Positions 1-11,512 of a stretch of 64,000 bases of DNA are shown in pieces. The notes under the pieces are model-generated. The model saw nothing but the letters and a program-made list of their open reading frames with translations, did no database searches and had not been told where the DNA came from. The stretch's first letter is position 1, and each line of letters begins with the position of its first letter. The position numbers and the translations under genes were made by a program. The stretch is from positions 1,488,001 through 1,552,000 of the forward strand of contig NZ_CP165628.1 in assembly GCF_041200025.1 (NCBI RefSeq), written 5' to 3'. This stretch comes from Rouxiella sp. WC2420. GTDB lineage: Bacteria > Pseudomonadota > Gammaproteobacteria > Enterobacterales > Enterobacteriaceae.

Positions 1-1
1 A

Positions 2-1441
2 TTTGTAACGAATGTCGATAACACCCGTCTGGATGATATCGCGGCCTGGAATTACCGCGCTCCCGTTGACTCACAGGCACGCTTCGGCTTTGCCATCGCC
101 CATGCGATTGACGAAACCGCACCGGCCGTCAGTGATTTACCTGAAGGGCTCGACAAGAAAATCGACATGATCGTGCAGGCTTTAACCGGCGCGAGAAAAC
201 CGCTGATTATTACCGGCACCAACGCAGGCAGCGACGCAATTATTGCCGCAGCGGCCAACGTGGCGAAAGCCTTGAAAGCACGCGGCAGTGACGTTGGCAT
301 TACCTTCGTCGCCTCCGCTGCCAACAGCATCGGTTTGTCACTGATCGGCGGCGGCAGTCTCGATGACGCGCTGAGCCTGCTGAACGACGGCGGTGCCGAC
401 AGCGCAATCGTCATGGAAAATGATCTTTACCGTCAGGCACCGGAAGCGGTGGTCGATGCGGCATTGTCTAAAGTGCAGAACCTGTTGGTCGTCGATCACC
501 AGCGATCACGCATTATGGATAAGGCCAGTTTGATCCTGCCTGCGGCGAGTTTTGCCGAAAGCGACGGTACGCTGGTCAATCAGGAAGGCCGCGCCCAGCG
601 CTTCTTCCAGGTTTATGACCCTGCTTATTACGACAACACCGTGGTGATGCTGGAAAGTTGGCGCTGGATGCACTCGCTGCATTCCACCATCAACAGCCGC
701 CGTGTGGACTGGACCCAGCTCGATCACGTGATCGAGGCCTGCGTCGCGGCACTGCCTCAGCTCAACGGCATTGTTGAAGCTGCGCCAGATGCCTCTTTCC
801 GCATTCGTGGTCAGAAACTGGCACGTTCTCCTATTCGTTCCAGCGGACGCACCGCCATGCGCGCCAACATCAGCGTGCATGAACCGCGTCAGCCTCAGGA
901 TAAAGACACCATGTTTGCCTTCTCGATGGAAGGGAACAACAGCCCGTATGCTAACCGTCAGCAGGTGCCGTTTGCCTGGGCGCCGGGCTGGAACTCACCG
1001 CAGGCGTGGAACAAATTCCAGGCCGAAGTGGGTGGCAAACTGCGTCATGGCGATCCGGGCGTGCGTCTGATTGAAGCAGGAGAGGGCAGTCTCGACTACT
1101 TCAGCGAGATCCCGGCTGCTTTTGTCGCCGTGGAAAACCACTGGCGCGTTGCCCCTTACTATCACCTGTTCGGTAGTGAAGAGATGTCTCAGCGTTCGAG
1201 CGTAATCCAGCAGCGTATGCCAGCACCTTACGTGATGGTTAGCACCGCCGATGCCGCCGCGCTTGGCGTCAATCAGGGCACGCAGGTTGAATTTACCTGT
1301 AATGGCCAAACTCTGACGCTGCCGGTTCGCCTCAGCGAGACGCTGGAAAAAGGACAAGTTGGTCTGCCGCTGGGCTTGCCGGGAATTTCTCCGGCGCTGG
1401 TGGGCGCAACGGTTGAGAATCTGCGGGAGGCAACCCGATGA
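2..1441 (+). CDS. nuoG: NADH-quinone oxidoreductase subunit G, C-terminal part
   Basis: The window opens inside this gene; the reading frame is open from base 2 and gives 479 residues ending in TGA. It covers the C-terminal molybdopterin-oxidoreductase-like half of NuoG (full length is about 900 residues); the N-terminal iron-sulfur domains lie outside. NuoG is the largest peripheral-arm subunit of complex I and carries electrons along the cluster chain from NADH toward quinone on the cytoplasmic side. The stop overlaps the nuoH start as ATGA, so translation is probably coupled. Identity rests on sequence resemblance to NuoG and on the unbroken nuoH-N order that follows. Confidence 0.95.
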   Translation, partial: FVTNVDNTRLDDIAAWNYRAPVDSQARFGFAIAHAIDETAPAVSDLPEGLDKKIDMIVQALTGARKPLIITGTNAGSDAIIAAAANVAKALKARGSDVGITFVASAANSIGLSLIGGGSLDDALSLLNDGGADSAIVMENDLYRQAPEAVVDAALSKVQNLLVVDHQRSRIMDKASLILPAASFAESDGTLVNQEGRAQRFFQVYDPAYYDNTVVMLESWRWMHSLHSTINSRRVDWTQLDHVIEACVAALPQLNGIVEAAPDASFRIRGQKLARSPIRSSGRTAMRANISVHEPRQPQDKDTMFAFSMEGNNSPYANRQQVPFAWAPGWNSPQAWNKFQAEVGGKLRHGDPGVRLIEAGEGSLDYFSEIPAAFVAVENHWRVAPYYHLFGSEEMSQRSSVIQQRMPAPYVMVSTADAAALGVNQGTQVEFTCNGQTLTLPVRLSETLEKGQVGLPLGLPGISPALVGATVENLREATR

Positions 1442-2415
1442 GTTGGTTTACACCAGAAGTTATCGACACCATTATCGCCGTGGTTAAAGCGGTGGTGATC
1501 CTGTTGGTGGTGGTCACCGTTGGGGCATTTATGAGCTTCGCGGAACGCCGCCTGCTGGGTCTGTTCCAGAACCGATACGGACCTAACCGTGTCGGCTGGG
1601 GCGGCTCGCTGCAGCTGGCTGCCGACATGATCAAGATGTTCTTTAAAGAAGACTGGGCACCCAAGTTCTCGGACCGCGCGATCTTTACCCTGGCGCCGAT
1701 GATTGCTTTCAGCTCGATGTTAATGGCGTTTGCGATTGTGCCGGTTTCACCGACCTGGTATGCCGCCAACCTTAATATCGGCATCCTGTTCTTCCTGATG
1801 ATGGCGGGTTTGACGGTTTACGCCGTGCTGTTTGCTGGCTGGTCCAGTAACAACAAATACTCGCTGTTGGGTGCCATGCGCGCCTCGGCCCAGACCCTGA
1901 GCTATGAAGTGTTCCTCGGCCTTTCGCTGATGGGCGTTGTTGCGCAGGCAGGGTCGTTCAACCTGCAAGATATTGTTCGTTCACAAGAACATCTGTGGAA
2001 CATCATCCCGCAATTCTTTGGCTTCCTGACTTTTGCGATTGCCGGGATTGCGGTTTGTCACCGTCACCCGTTTGACCAGCCAGAAGCCGAGCAGGAACTT
2101 GCCGATGGTTACCACATTGAATATTCCGGTATGAAATTCGGTTTGTTCTTCGTTGGTGAGTACATCGGTATCGTGACGGTATCTGCGCTGATCGTCACGC
2201 TGTTCTTCGGGGGCTGGCAGGGTCCGTTCTTGCCGCCGTTTATCTGGTTTGCGTTGAAAACCGCGTTCTTCATGGTGATGTTCATTTTGCTCCGTGCTGC
2301 TTTGCCTCGTCCTCGTTACGATCAGGTGATGTCATTTGGCTGGCGTATTTGCCTGCCGCTGACCTTGCTTAATCTGTTGGCAACCGCTGCGGTCATTCTG
2401 TACAACGCACATTAA
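1438..2415 (+). CDS. nuoH: NADH-quinone oxidoreductase subunit H
   Basis: 325 residues, the usual NuoH length, with about eight hydrophobic segments. NuoH is the membrane subunit that joins the peripheral arm to the membrane arm and forms much of the quinone-binding cavity. The conserved loop [20 protein letters not shown] near residues 31-50 and the [20 protein letters not shown] stretch near residues 215-235 are the quinone-site signatures of this family. The start codon overlaps the nuoG stop by four bases. It belongs to the nuo operon and is followed by nuoI after 18 bases. Confidence 0.97.
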   Translation: MSWFTPEVIDTIIAVVKAVVILLVVVTVGAFMSFAERRLLGLFQNRYGPNRVGWGGSLQLAADMIKMFFKEDWAPKFSDRAIFTLAPMIAFSSMLMAFAIVPVSPTWYAANLNIGILFFLMMAGLTVYAVLFAGWSSNNKYSLLGAMRASAQTLSYEVFLGLSLMGVVAQAGSFNLQDIVRSQEHLWNIIPQFFGFLTFAIAGIAVCHRHPFDQPEAEQELADGYHIEYSGMKFGLFFVGEYIGIVTVSALIVTLFFGGWQGPFLPPFIWFALKTAFFMVMFILLRAALPRPRYDQVMSFGWRICLPLTLLNLLATAAVILYNAH

Positions 2416-2433
2416 TATAGGGGTGATTGAACC

Positions 2434-2976
2434 ATGACATTGAAAGAACTGGTGGTTGGTTTCGGCACCCAGGTTCGCAGTTTGTGGCTGATAGGCATGC
2501 ACGCCTTCGCCAAACGTGAAACCTTGATGTACCCGGAAGAACCCGTTTATCTGCCGCCGCGCTATCGTGGTCGCATTGTTTTGACGCGTGATCCAGACGG
2601 TGATGAGCGCTGCGTGGCCTGTAACCTGTGCGCGGTAGCCTGTCCGGTAGGCTGTATCTCGTTGCAGAAAGCCGAGACCAAAGACGGTCGTTGGTATCCG
2701 GAGTTTTTCCGTATCAACTTCTCTCGTTGCATCTTCTGCGGACTGTGCGAGGAAGCCTGTCCGACTACGGCTATCCAGCTGACGCCGGACTTTGAGTTGG
2801 GTGAATTCAAACGCCAGGATCTGGTGTATGAGAAAGAAGATCTGTTGATATCTGGACCCGGTAAGTATCCGGAATATAACTTTTACCGGATGGCCGGTAT
2901 GGCCGTGGACGGCAAAGCGAAAGGCGAAGCCGAAAACGAAGCCAAGCCGATCAACGTCAAAGGTCTCATGCCCTAA
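2434..2976 (+). CDS. nuoI: NADH-quinone oxidoreductase subunit I (2[4Fe-4S])
   Basis: 180 residues. Two ferredoxin-type cysteine motifs are visible: [12 protein letters not shown] near residues 60-71 and [12 protein letters not shown] near residues 99-110. They bind clusters N6a and N6b, which pass electrons to the terminal cluster N2 next to the quinone site. The protein has no membrane segments and sits in the peripheral arm against NuoH. It lies between nuoH and nuoJ in the standard enteric operon order. Confidence 0.97.
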   Translation: MTLKELVVGFGTQVRSLWLIGMHAFAKRETLMYPEEPVYLPPRYRGRIVLTRDPDGDERCVACNLCAVACPVGCISLQKAETKDGRWYPEFFRINFSRCIFCGLCEEACPTTAIQLTPDFELGEFKRQDLVYEKEDLLISGPGKYPEYNFYRMAGMAVDGKAKGEAENEAKPINVKGLMP

Positions 2977-2988
2977 GGAGCCGCAAGC

Positions 2989-3552
2989 ATGGAATTTGCA
3001 TTTTACATTGCAGGCGTAGTGGCGGTGTTGGCGACGTTGCGAACAATTACGCACACCAACCCGGTTCACGCACTGCTGTATCTGATCATCTCGCTGTTGG
3101 CGATTGCCGCAGTGTTCTTCTCGCTGGGGGCTTACTTCGCCGCCGCGCTGGAGATAATCGTTTACGCCGGTGCCATTATGGTGCTGTTCGTGTTCGTCGT
3201 GATGATGCTCAACCTGGGTAGCGTTCAGGAGCAGGAAAAGGCCTGGCTGAAGCCCTCGACCTGGATTGGACCTTCAATTCTGTCGGTGGTGTTACTGGGG
3301 GTGATGATTGCTTCTATTACGGGGCTGCACGATCAGAACATCAAAGGCACGATGGTAGACGCGAAAGCGGTGGGCATCGCGCTGTTTGGTCCTTATGTAC
3401 TGGCGGTGGAGCTGGCGTCAATGCTGCTGCTCGCCGGTCTGGTCGTGGCCTTCCACATCGGACGTGAGCACAAGCCGGGCGAAGTGCTCGGCAATGCATC
3501 CGCTGCGCCGGCCAAAGAGATGGCAAAAAGAAAATCGGAGGAGAGAGCATGA
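2989..3552 (+). CDS. nuoJ: NADH-quinone oxidoreductase subunit J
   Basis: 187 residues with five hydrophobic segments and a charged tail rich in Ala, Lys and Glu. NuoJ is a small membrane-arm subunit; its third helix (here [19 protein letters not shown], near residues 55-73) is the well known pi-bulge segment that links quinone reduction to proton movement. A good ribosome site (AAGGAG) precedes the ATG. The 3' end overlaps nuoK by four bases (ATGA). Confidence 0.96.
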   Translation: MEFAFYIAGVVAVLATLRTITHTNPVHALLYLIISLLAIAAVFFSLGAYFAAALEIIVYAGAIMVLFVFVVMMLNLGSVQEQEKAWLKPSTWIGPSILSVVLLGVMIASITGLHDQNIKGTMVDAKAVGIALFGPYVLAVELASMLLLAGLVVAFHIGREHKPGEVLGNASAAPAKEMAKRKSEERA

Positions 3553-3851
3553 TCCCTCTACAGCATGGCCTGATCCTGGCCGCAATCCTGTTCGTGTTGG
3601 GACTGACCGGGTTACTGGTAAGACGTAACCTGTTGTTTATGTTGATAAGCCTTGAAGTGATGATCAACGCGGCGGCGCTGGCCTTTATTGTGGCCGGCAG
3701 CTATTGGGGACAGGCAGACGGGCAGGTGATGTATATCCTGGCAATCAGCCTGGCGGCAGCGGAAGCCAGTATCGGTTTAGCCTTACTGCTGCAACTCTAT
3801 CGTCGTCGTCATACCCTGAATATCGACACTGTCAGTGAGATGCGCGGATGA
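3549..3851 (+). CDS. nuoK: NADH-quinone oxidoreductase subunit K
   Basis: 100 residues with three transmembrane helices. Glutamates inside helices (E36 in [13 protein letters not shown] and E72 in [12 protein letters not shown]) match the conserved membrane-embedded acidic residues of the proton channel formed by NuoK and NuoJ. It overlaps both neighbours by four bases, as is normal for nuoJ-K-L, and this supports the start codon. Confidence 0.96.
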   Translation: MIPLQHGLILAAILFVLGLTGLLVRRNLLFMLISLEVMINAAALAFIVAGSYWGQADGQVMYILAISLAAAEASIGLALLLQLYRRRHTLNIDTVSEMRG

Positions 3852-5695
3852 ACCTATTATATTTAACAGTTGTGTTTCCGCTAATTGGCTTTCTGTTATT
3901 GGCCTTTTCTCGCGGACGCTGGTCAGAAAATACGTCAGCCACGGTCGGCGTAGGTTCAATCGGACTGGCAGCATTAGTCACTCTTTATGTCGGGATCAAC
4001 TTCCTGAGCCAGCGTGCTGCAGGGGTTCCGGTCTTTAATCAAGAGCTGTGGAACTGGATGCAGGTGGGCGATTTCAACATCTCTGCCACCCTGTCACTCG
4101 ACGGCCTGTCGATGACCATGCTGTCTGTGGTCACCGGCGTTGGTTTCCTCATCCACATGTTTGCCTCCTGGTACATGCGCGGTGAAGAGGGTTATTCACG
4201 CTTCTTCGCCTATACCAACCTGTTTATCGCCAGCATGGTGATTCTGGTACTGGCAGACAACCTGTTGCTGATGTATCTGGGTTGGGAAGGGGTAGGGCTG
4301 TGCAGTTATCTGCTGATTGGTTTCTACTATACCCATCCGGAAAACGGCGCTGCGGCGATGAAAGCCTTTATCGTGACCCGTGTAGGTGACGTGTTCCTGG
4401 CTTTTGCGCTGTTTATCCTCTACCACCAGTTGGGCACGCTAAACATTCGTGAACTGATGATCCTGGCACCGCAGAAGCTGGCAGTCGGCGACACCGCTAT
4501 TACTTGGGCGACGTTAATGCTGCTCGGCGGCGCGGTGGGTAAATCGGCGCAGCTGCCGTTGCAAACCTGGCTTGCTGACGCGATGGCTGGTCCAACGCCT
4601 GTTTCCGCGCTGATCCACGCTGCTACCATGGTCACCGCCGGTGTATATCTGATTGCTCGTACCCACGGGTTGTTCCTGATGGCACCTGAAATTCTGCATC
4701 TGGTGGGGATTATCGGTGCGGTAACGCTGGTGCTGGCAGGTTTTGCAGCCATGGTGCAAACCGACATCAAACGCGTGTTGGCTTACTCGACCATGAGTCA
4801 GATAGGCTATATGTTCCTGGCTTTGGGCGTTCACGCCTGGGACGCGGCCATCTTCCACCTGATGACCCATGCGTTCTTCAAAGCGCTGCTGTTCCTGTCG
4901 TCCGGTTCGGTGATCCTCGCCTGCCACCACGAGCAAAACATCTTCAAAATGGGCGGTCTGCGTAAATCGATTCCACTGGTTTATGTCTGCTTCCTGGTGG
5001 GCGGTGCGGCGCTGTCAGCCTTGCCAATCATCACGGCCGGGTTCTTCAGTAAGGATGAAATCCTTTCCGGCGCGTTGGCAAACGGTAATTACAATCTGTT
5101 GATTGCTGGCCTGGTGGGGGCGTTTATGACCTCGCTTTACACTTTCCGCATGATCTTTATCGTCTTCCATGGCGAAGAAAAAATCAAAGCTCATGCCGGC
5201 AAGGGGATTACTCACCACTTACCCCTGCTGGTTCTGCTGGTCCTGTCTACCTTTATTGGCGCGATGATTGTTCCGCCACTACAGGGCGTATTGCCAGGCA
5301 CCATTGAACTGCCTCACGGTACGGTATTGAAGCTTGAAATCACCTCTGGTGTTGTGGCCATTGTCGGCATCTTGCTGGCGGCTGCGTTGTATCTCGGCAA
5401 GCGCACGCTGGTTAACAGCATTGCGAAAAGCGCACCGGGACGCTTCTTCACTACCTGGTGGTTCCACGCCTGGGGCTTTGACTGGCTGTACGACATGATT
5501 TTCGTGAAACCTTATCTGGCTATCGCGAAACTCCTGCAACGCGATCCGCTGAACTCATTGATGAATATTCCTGCATTGCTCTCTCGTCTGGGCAATCGTG
5601 GGCTGACGCTGAGTGAAAACGGACAGACGCGTTGGTACGTTGCGTCAATGGGATTGGGTGCAGTCGTCGTTTTAGCGCTGTTGCTGGCGATTTGA
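3848..5695 (+). CDS. nuoL: NADH-quinone oxidoreductase subunit L (antiporter-like)
   Basis: 615 residues, the expected length. NuoL is the most distal of the three Mrp-antiporter-like proton-pumping subunits. Conserved proton-path features are visible: [19 protein letters not shown] with its helix glutamate near residue 144, the lysine in [20 protein letters not shown] near residue 229, and [12 protein letters not shown] near residues 254-265. The C-terminal part includes the long lateral helix that runs along the membrane arm. It overlaps nuoK by four bases; a 31-base gap follows before nuoM. Confidence 0.97.
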   Translation: MNLLYLTVVFPLIGFLLLAFSRGRWSENTSATVGVGSIGLAALVTLYVGINFLSQRAAGVPVFNQELWNWMQVGDFNISATLSLDGLSMTMLSVVTGVGFLIHMFASWYMRGEEGYSRFFAYTNLFIASMVILVLADNLLLMYLGWEGVGLCSYLLIGFYYTHPENGAAAMKAFIVTRVGDVFLAFALFILYHQLGTLNIRELMILAPQKLAVGDTAITWATLMLLGGAVGKSAQLPLQTWLADAMAGPTPVSALIHAATMVTAGVYLIARTHGLFLMAPEILHLVGIIGAVTLVLAGFAAMVQTDIKRVLAYSTMSQIGYMFLALGVHAWDAAIFHLMTHAFFKALLFLSSGSVILACHHEQNIFKMGGLRKSIPLVYVCFLVGGAALSALPIITAGFFSKDEILSGALANGNYNLLIAGLVGAFMTSLYTFRMIFIVFHGEEKIKAHAGKGITHHLPLLVLLVLSTFIGAMIVPPLQGVLPGTIELPHGTVLKLEITSGVVAIVGILLAAALYLGKRTLVNSIAKSAPGRFFTTWWFHAWGFDWLYDMIFVKPYLAIAKLLQRDPLNSLMNIPALLSRLGNRGLTLSENGQTRWYVASMGLGAVVVLALLLAI

Positions 5696-5726
5696 AACAT
5701 TGTAAAAACATAGGGACCTATACGCC

Positions 5727-7256
5727 ATGCTATTACCTTGGCTAATTTTTATCCCCTTTATTGGCGGACTGCTGTGTTGGCAGACTGAGCGCTTCGGAAG
5801 CAAAGTACCGCGCTGGATAGCTCTGATCGCAATGGGGTTGACCTTGGCACTTTCCCTGCAACTGTGGTTGCAGGGTGGGTATTCATTAACAGCGCCTAAA
5901 GGCATTCCGCAGTGGCAATCCGAGTTTTCGGTGCCGTGGATCCCGCGCTTTGGCATTAGTTTCCATCTGGCACTGGATGGTCTTTCGCTGCTGATGGTGG
6001 TGCTCACCGGGCTGCTTGGCCTGCTGGCTATCCTCTGTTCGTGGCGTGAAATTCAGAAGTATCAAGGGTTTTTCCACCTGAACCTGCTGTGGATCCTTGG
6101 CGGCGTAATCGGCGTGTTCCTGTCGATCGACATGTTCCTGTTCTTCTTCTTCTGGGAAATGATGTTGGTGCCGATGTACTTCCTGATTGCGCTTTGGGGT
6201 CACAAAGCGTCTGACGGTAAAACGCGTATCAGTGCTGCAACCAAATTCTTCATCTATACCCAGTCCAGTGGTCTGGTGATGCTGATTGCGATTCTGGGGC
6301 TGGTGTTTGTGCACTATAACGCTACCGGCGTTTGGACCTTCAGCTACGAACAGCTGCTGAAGACGCCAATGTCGCACAACGTGGAATACTTGCTGATGCT
6401 CGGCTTCTTCATCGCCTTCGCGGTGAAAATGCCAGTGGTTCCGCTGCACGGCTGGTTGCCGGATGCGCACAGTCAGGCGCCAACGGCGGGTTCCGTTGAC
6501 CTGGCGGGTATCTTGCTGAAAACGGCAGCCTACGGGATGCTGCGTTTCTGTCTGCCGCTGTTCCCGCAGGCCTCCCACGAGTTTGCATCAATCGCCATGT
6601 GGCTGGGCGTTATCGGTATCTTCTACGGTGCCTGGATGGCGTTCTCGCAAACAGACATCAAACGTCTGATTGCCTACACCAGCGTGTCACACATGGGCTT
6701 CGTACTGATTGCCATCTATACCGGCAGCCAGTTGGCGTATCAGGGCGCGGTGATTCAGATGATCGCCCACGGTCTTTCTGCGGCCGGGATGTTCATCATC
6801 TGTGGTCAGATTTACGAACGACTGCACACCCGCGATATGCGTCTGATGGGTGGCCTGTGGGGGCGTATCAAATACCTGCCTGCGCTGTCGTTGTTCTTCG
6901 CGGTGGCGACGCTGGGTATGCCGGGAACCGGTAACTTCGTCGGCGAATTCATGATCCTGTTCGGCAGCTTCCCGATTGTGCCGGCGATCACTGTGATTTC
7001 GACCTTCGGGCTGGTCTTTGCCTCGGTTTATTCGCTGGTTATGATGCAGCGTGCGTACTACGGCGCGCCTAAGTCGGACCAACCTCTGCAAGGTATGACG
7101 GCACGCGAGCTGTCAATCATCCTGCTGCTGGTCGTATTGCTGGTGCTGCTCGGGGTTTATCCGCAGCCTATCCTCGATACCTCTAACGCAGCGATGAGTA
7201 ATATTCAGCACTGGTTCGGGTCATCAGTTTCATCAATTTCAACGACAAGGCCGTAA
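5727..7256 (+). CDS. nuoM: NADH-quinone oxidoreductase subunit M (antiporter-like)
   Basis: 509 residues with about fourteen hydrophobic helices. NuoM is the middle proton-pumping subunit of the membrane arm. The helix glutamate in FFFFWEMMLVPMYFLIALWG near residue 144 and the lysine in FAVKMPVVPLHGWLPDAHS near residue 234 are the conserved proton-path residues, and HGWLPDAHSQAPTAGSVDLA is the family signature. It sits between nuoL and nuoN with the usual short gaps. Confidence 0.97.
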   Translation: MLLPWLIFIPFIGGLLCWQTERFGSKVPRWIALIAMGLTLALSLQLWLQGGYSLTAPKGIPQWQSEFSVPWIPRFGISFHLALDGLSLLMVVLTGLLGLLAILCSWREIQKYQGFFHLNLLWILGGVIGVFLSIDMFLFFFFWEMMLVPMYFLIALWGHKASDGKTRISAATKFFIYTQSSGLVMLIAILGLVFVHYNATGVWTFSYEQLLKTPMSHNVEYLLMLGFFIAFAVKMPVVPLHGWLPDAHSQAPTAGSVDLAGILLKTAAYGMLRFCLPLFPQASHEFASIAMWLGVIGIFYGAWMAFSQTDIKRLIAYTSVSHMGFVLIAIYTGSQLAYQGAVIQMIAHGLSAAGMFIICGQIYERLHTRDMRLMGGLWGRIKYLPALSLFFAVATLGMPGTGNFVGEFMILFGSFPIVPAITVISTFGLVFASVYSLVMMQRAYYGAPKSDQPLQGMTARELSIILLLVVLLVLLGVYPQPILDTSNAAMSNIQHWFGSSVSSISTTRP

Positions 7257-7262
7257 TTCGCC

Positions 7263-8720
7263 ATGACATTTACTCCTCAAAATCTGATCGCACTGTTACC
7301 ACTGTTGATCGTCGGATTGACGGTGGTCGTGGTGATGCTGTCCATAGCGTGGCGACGCGACCATTTTGTTAATGCCACACTGACTGTTATTGGTTTGAAC
7401 CTGGCGCTGTTGTCGCTGTATTTCGTCGGCCATGCGGGGGCGCAGGATGTGACTCCGCTGCTGCGTGTCGATGGTTATTCGATGTTCTACATCGGGCTGG
7501 TGCTGCTGGCCAGTCTGGCGACCAGCACTTTTGCCTATCCGTGGCTCGAAGGCTATCCCGACAACCGCGAAGAGTTCTACCTGTTGGTTCTTATCGCGGC
7601 AATGGGCGGCATCCTGCTGGCCTGCGCCAACCACCTGGCTTCAATGTTCCTGGGAATCGAGTTGATTTCGCTGCCATTGTTTGGTCTGGTTGGTTACGCG
7701 TATCGTCAGAAACGTTCGCTGGAAGCCAGTATCAAGTACATGCTGCTGTCTGCCGCTGCCTCGTCATTCCTGCTGTTTGGTATGGCGTTGCTATACGCGG
7801 AATCCGGTGACCTGACCTTTGCTGCGCTCGGTAAAAACCTCGGCGATGCGGCGATTCACCAGCCGCTGCTGCTGGCCGGTCTGGGTCTGATGATTGTTGG
7901 TCTGGGCTTCAAGCTGTCGCTGGTGCCTTTCCATCTGTGGACACCAGACGTTTATCAGGGCGCGCCTGCTCCGGTATCAACCTTCCTGGCCACCGCCAGC
8001 AAGATTGCCATCTTCGCCGTGGTAATGCGCCTGTTCCTCTACGCACCGGTTGCCAACAGTGAAGCCATCCGCGTCGTGCTGGGCATTATCGCCTTCTGCT
8101 CGATTCTGTTTGGTAACATAATGGCTATTAGCCAGAGCAACATCAAACGCCTGCTGGGTTACTCGTCCATCGCGCATCTGGGTTACCTGCTGGTCGCGCT
8201 GATCGCGGTGCAAACGCATCAGCTGTCGATGGAAACCGTCGGCGTTTATCTGGCCGGTTACCTGTTCAGCAGCCTCGGCGCGTTTGGCGTGGTTAGCCTG
8301 ATGTCCAGCCCTTACAGCGGCCCGGATGCAGAATCGCTGTTCTCCTATCGCGGGCTGTTCTGGCATAAGCCAATCCTGTCAGCAGTAATGACGGTGATGA
8401 TGCTGTCGCTGGCCGGTATCCCGATGACGCTGGGCTTTATCGGCAAGTTCTACGTGATTGCAACCGGCGTGACTGCGCACCTGTGGTGGTTGACCGGTGC
8501 GGTGGTCGTGGGCAGTGCGATTGGCCTTTACTATTATCTGCGCGTGACGGTCAGTTTGTACCTCAATGCGCCAGATAAGCTGGTTCGCGACACGCCGAAT
8601 AATTGGGCATTTACTGCCGGTGGTGTGGTAGTGCTGATTTCCGCGATTCTGGTGCTGGCGCTGGGTATTTATCCACAGCCGCTCATTTCGCTGGTTCAGC
8701 TGGCTCAGCCGCTGCTGTAG
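7263..8720 (+). CDS. nuoN: NADH-quinone oxidoreductase subunit N (antiporter-like)
   Basis: 485 residues, the last gene of the nuo operon. NuoN is the antiporter-like subunit closest to the peripheral arm. Characteristic stretches are [20 protein letters not shown] (helix glutamate near residue 133) and [20 protein letters not shown] (lysine near residue 217). It starts six bases after nuoM. A hairpin with a run of T follows 17 bases after the stop, so the operon probably ends here. Confidence 0.97.
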   Translation: MTFTPQNLIALLPLLIVGLTVVVVMLSIAWRRDHFVNATLTVIGLNLALLSLYFVGHAGAQDVTPLLRVDGYSMFYIGLVLLASLATSTFAYPWLEGYPDNREEFYLLVLIAAMGGILLACANHLASMFLGIELISLPLFGLVGYAYRQKRSLEASIKYMLLSAAASSFLLFGMALLYAESGDLTFAALGKNLGDAAIHQPLLLAGLGLMIVGLGFKLSLVPFHLWTPDVYQGAPAPVSTFLATASKIAIFAVVMRLFLYAPVANSEAIRVVLGIIAFCSILFGNIMAISQSNIKRLLGYSSIAHLGYLLVALIAVQTHQLSMETVGVYLAGYLFSSLGAFGVVSLMSSPYSGPDAESLFSYRGLFWHKPILSAVMTVMMLSLAGIPMTLGFIGKFYVIATGVTAHLWWLTGAVVVGSAIGLYYYLRVTVSLYLNAPDKLVRDTPNNWAFTAGGVVVLISAILVLALGIYPQPLISLVQLAQPLL

Positions 8721-8736
8721 CAAGGCCTGAACTGTT

Positions 8737-8770
8737 GAAAACCGCGCATCCAAGGTGTGCGGTTTTTTTT
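8737..8770 (+). terminator. Rho-independent terminator of the nuo operon
   Basis: The stem AACCGCGCA pairs with TGTGCGGTT (one mismatch or wobble) around a short loop and is followed by eight T. It lies just after nuoN, and nothing else ends here on the plus strand. Confidence 0.85.
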
Positions 8771-8910
8771 GTCTGCAATTTGCCACCTTCCTGACAACCT
8801 GGTCGGAAGGTTCTTAAAAGCCAATTAGTTAGCGCAATCCTCCTTATTCATTTCGGCAAGTGGCAGAAAATAGGCTAGGGTTATTAGAACAACATCACAA
8901 GGAGAATAGA

Positions 8911-9219
8911 ATGGCTAACCAATTCGAACCACAGCAAACCAGTCTCGACGACGATCTCAGAATGCTCAGTGAAACGCTGGAAGAGGTGCTTAAATCTTCT
9001 GGTGATAAAGCCGACGAGAAATACATCGAAATAAAGACCAGAGCCGAACAGGCGCTGAATGACGTGCAGTCACGCCTCAGTTCGGCAACAGATTCTTATT
9101 GCGCCAAGGCAAAAACTGCCGTGCGTCAGGCTGACAACTACGTTCATGACAAACCGTGGCATGGTGTAGGCGTTGGAGCTGCCGTGGGTCTGGTTATCGG
9201 TCTGCTTCTGCGTCGATAA
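8911..9219 (+). CDS. elaB: ElaB/YqjD/DUF883 family tail-anchored protein
   Basis: 102 residues; I chose the ATG at 8911 because AAGGAGA lies eight bases upstream and the protein then matches ElaB in length. The sequence is a charged helical body (DDDLRMLSETLEEVLKSSGD) ending in a C-terminal membrane helix rich in Gly and Val (GVGVGAAVGLVIGLLLRR). ElaB-type proteins are inner-membrane C-tail-anchored proteins that bind ribosomes in stationary phase and are linked to stress tolerance in E. coli. elaB also neighbours nuo in E. coli. A terminator follows directly. Confidence 0.9.
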   Translation: MANQFEPQQTSLDDDLRMLSETLEEVLKSSGDKADEKYIEIKTRAEQALNDVQSRLSSATDSYCAKAKTAVRQADNYVHDKPWHGVGVGAAVGLVIGLLLRR

Positions 9220-9243
9220 TCACCCGGTTTTCACCTCGCAGTT

Positions 9244-9281
9244 AAAAACCGAGACGGCTCACGCTGGCTCGGTTTTTTATT
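9244..9281 (+). terminator. Rho-independent terminator after elaB
   Basis: AACCGAG and CTCGGTT form the stem with an inner imperfect helix between them, followed by six T. It is 25 bases after the elaB stop. Confidence 0.8.
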
Positions 9282-9396
9282 GTTAATATCATGTTACGGA
9301 AAATAAGCTAGCAGGCTAAGAAAAGTGTGAGAGCCATCACATTGAGTAATGATAAAGACATGTTAACTGGAGAGAAATAAAATCAGGAGTTAACAC

Positions 9397-10734
9397 ATGT
9401 CGTCCATTAACCCCAAGTCTTCACTTAACGTCGCGTCAGGCGGCAGCCGACAAGGCACAGCAAAAAATATCTTCCGCGTCGCCAGCGGTAACTTCCTGGA
9501 AATGTATGATTTTATGGTCTTTGGCTATTACGCCACTGCCATCGCCCATACCTTTTTCCCCGACTCAAACCCCTTTGCCTCTTTAATGCTGACGCTGATG
9601 ACCTTCGGTGCCGGTTTCCTGATGCGCCCTTTGGGGGCGATGGTGTTAGGTGCTTACATCGACCATCACGGGCGTCGCAAAGGGTTGTTGATCACCCTTG
9701 GGTTAATGGCCTTTGGGACACTCACCATTGCCTGCGTACCGGGCTATCACAGCATTGGCGTCGCTGCGCCGATCCTTATCCTGCTTGGTCGCCTGCTGCA
9801 GGGCTTCTCGGCGGGAGTCGAACTGGGTGGCGTATCGGTTTATTTGTCCGAGATTGCTCCGCAAGGTAAAAAAGGTTTCTATGTCAGCTGGCAGTCGGCC
9901 AGCCAGCAGGTTGCGGTGGTCTTTGCCGCACTGCTCGGCGTGACGCTTAACCATCTGCTGGGCAATGGCGTGATGAACGAATGGGGCTGGCGCATCCCGT
10001 TTGCCATCGGCTGCCTGATTGTCCCTTTCTTGTTCTGGATCCGCCGCATGATGGAAGAGACCGATGCTTTCCAGCAGCGCAAGCATCATCCTTCAATGGG
10101 CGAGATTGCCCGTTCCGTGGCCGCTAACTGGCAGATTGTGCTGGTGGGGATGCTGATGGTGGTCACTACCACCGTATCGTTCTACATGATCACTGCCTTT
10201 ACGCCGACTTACGGTAAAAACGTGCTGCAACTTACCGAGCAGGAGAGTTTCCTCGTCACGCTGTGTGTTGGAGTATCTAACCTGATTTGGCTGCCAATAA
10301 TGGGGGCATTCTCGGATAAAATCGGCCGCCGCCCGCTGCTATTGACCTTTAGCGCGCTGATTTTACTCACCTCTTATCCTGCGTTGAACTGGCTGGTAGG
10401 CTCACCAAGTTTTGCGCGGCTGCTTGAGGTCGAGCTGTGGTTGTCATTTATGTACGCTAGCTACAACTCGGCGATGGTGGTGGCTTTGACCGAGCTGATG
10501 CCACCGGAAGTGCGTGCCACCGGTTTCTCTATGGCCTACAGCCTGGCGACCGCGATTTTTGGCGGTTTTACACCGGCAATTTCGAGCTACATGATCCACG
10601 TCACGGGAAACAAAGCTATGCCGGGCGTGTGGCTGGCTATCTCCGCGGCGTGTGGTCTGCTGGCGTTGATTGTACTGCCGCTGATCACCCGCCAGCGCGC
10701 CTATCAGCAGAGTATGGTCAAAACTACTGTTTGA
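9397..10734 (+). CDS. MFS citrate/tricarballylate:proton symporter, CitA/TcuC type
   Basis: 445 residues with twelve hydrophobic helices. It strongly resembles the CitA/TcuC symporters of Salmonella and Klebsiella: the N-terminal [20 protein letters not shown], the loop [13 protein letters not shown] between helices 2 and 3, and [20 protein letters not shown] are nearly identical to that family. These inner-membrane carriers take up citrate or tricarballylate with protons for aerobic growth. The start has AGGAG eight bases upstream. No tcuR, tcuA or tcuB partner is next to it, so it stands alone between two terminators. The exact substrate is inferred. Confidence 0.85.
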   Translation: MSSINPKSSLNVASGGSRQGTAKNIFRVASGNFLEMYDFMVFGYYATAIAHTFFPDSNPFASLMLTLMTFGAGFLMRPLGAMVLGAYIDHHGRRKGLLITLGLMAFGTLTIACVPGYHSIGVAAPILILLGRLLQGFSAGVELGGVSVYLSEIAPQGKKGFYVSWQSASQQVAVVFAALLGVTLNHLLGNGVMNEWGWRIPFAIGCLIVPFLFWIRRMMEETDAFQQRKHHPSMGEIARSVAANWQIVLVGMLMVVTTTVSFYMITAFTPTYGKNVLQLTEQESFLVTLCVGVSNLIWLPIMGAFSDKIGRRPLLLTFSALILLTSYPALNWLVGSPSFARLLEVELWLSFMYASYNSAMVVALTELMPPEVRATGFSMAYSLATAIFGGFTPAISSYMIHVTGNKAMPGVWLAISAACGLLALIVLPLITRQRAYQQSMVKTTV

Positions 10735-10746
10735 TAAGGTAGATCT

Positions 10747-10787
10747 AGCCCCACCTTGGCAAGAAATCACAAGGCGGGGCTTTTTTA
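10747..10787 (+). terminator. Rho-independent terminator after the citrate carrier
   Basis: A 12-base stem, AGCCCCACCTTG against CAAGGCGGGGCT, with an 11-base loop and six T follows. Confidence 0.88.
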
Positions 10788-10943
10788 TGCGTATTTTTCG
10801 CAATAGGTTCGCTGATTTGCCATTGCAAAATATTTCTTAAAACGAAAACATTTTTAAGCATTTGGATTAATTACTCTGCTAGCGAATTGCTTTAGACTGC
10901 CCTGAGCAACATACCCATAGTTTTTGATAATTCAGGATAAAAG

Positions 10944-11489
10944 ATGAAAAAGACATTCGTAGCCTTGTCCGCAGCCGCTATGCTGATGACCACTGTTTCT
11001 GCTCACGCGATTGACGTTAATGCGCAAGTTGGTGAACATTACACTAACCTTGGCGTCGGTTTGGGGACTTCTACTCCAGGTCTGGCATTGAGCGGCCAGT
11101 GGTCACAGCGCAATCATCGCGGCGACGTAGCCGGTGTTGGTCTGGGCTACAACATTGGACTGGGTCCAGTTCTTGCAACCGTTGGCGGCAAGCTGTTGTA
11201 CACCAATCCAAACCACAGCAAAGAAGGCTATGCAGTTCCGGTTGGCGGTGGTTTACAGTTCCCGGTTAACCAATACGTTAGCCTGTACGGCGAAGGCTAT
11301 TACGCGCCCAACGTCAGCTCCAGCCACATCAAGAACTACAAAGAAGCCAGCGCTGGCGTGCGTTTCACCCCTATCAGTCTGCTAAGCGTTGACGTAGGCT
11401 ATCGTTATGAAGAAATGGAAGGTAAAAACTACCATCCTAACCAGAAAATTGCCGACGGCCTGTTTGTTGGTGGTTCGGTGAACTTTTAA
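10944..11489 (+). CDS. yfaZ: YfaZ family outer membrane protein
   Basis: 181 residues. The first 22 residues are a signal peptide (MKKTFVALSAAAMLMTTVSA-HA, then IDVNAQ). The rest has the alternating pattern and terminal aromatic (GGSVNF) of a small beta-barrel. It matches the YfaZ family, whose function is unknown. In E. coli yfaZ is also next to yfaY; here they are 23 bases apart in the same direction, so they may share a transcript. A GGATAAAAG ribosome site precedes the ATG. Confidence 0.88.
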   Translation: MKKTFVALSAAAMLMTTVSAHAIDVNAQVGEHYTNLGVGLGTSTPGLALSGQWSQRNHRGDVAGVGLGYNIGLGPVLATVGGKLLYTNPNHSKEGYAVPVGGGLQFPVNQYVSLYGEGYYAPNVSSSHIKNYKEASAGVRFTPISLLSVDVGYRYEEMEGKNYHPNQKIADGLFVGGSVNF

Positions 11490-11512
11490 GTAATGTAATT
11501 AAGGAGAGGGTA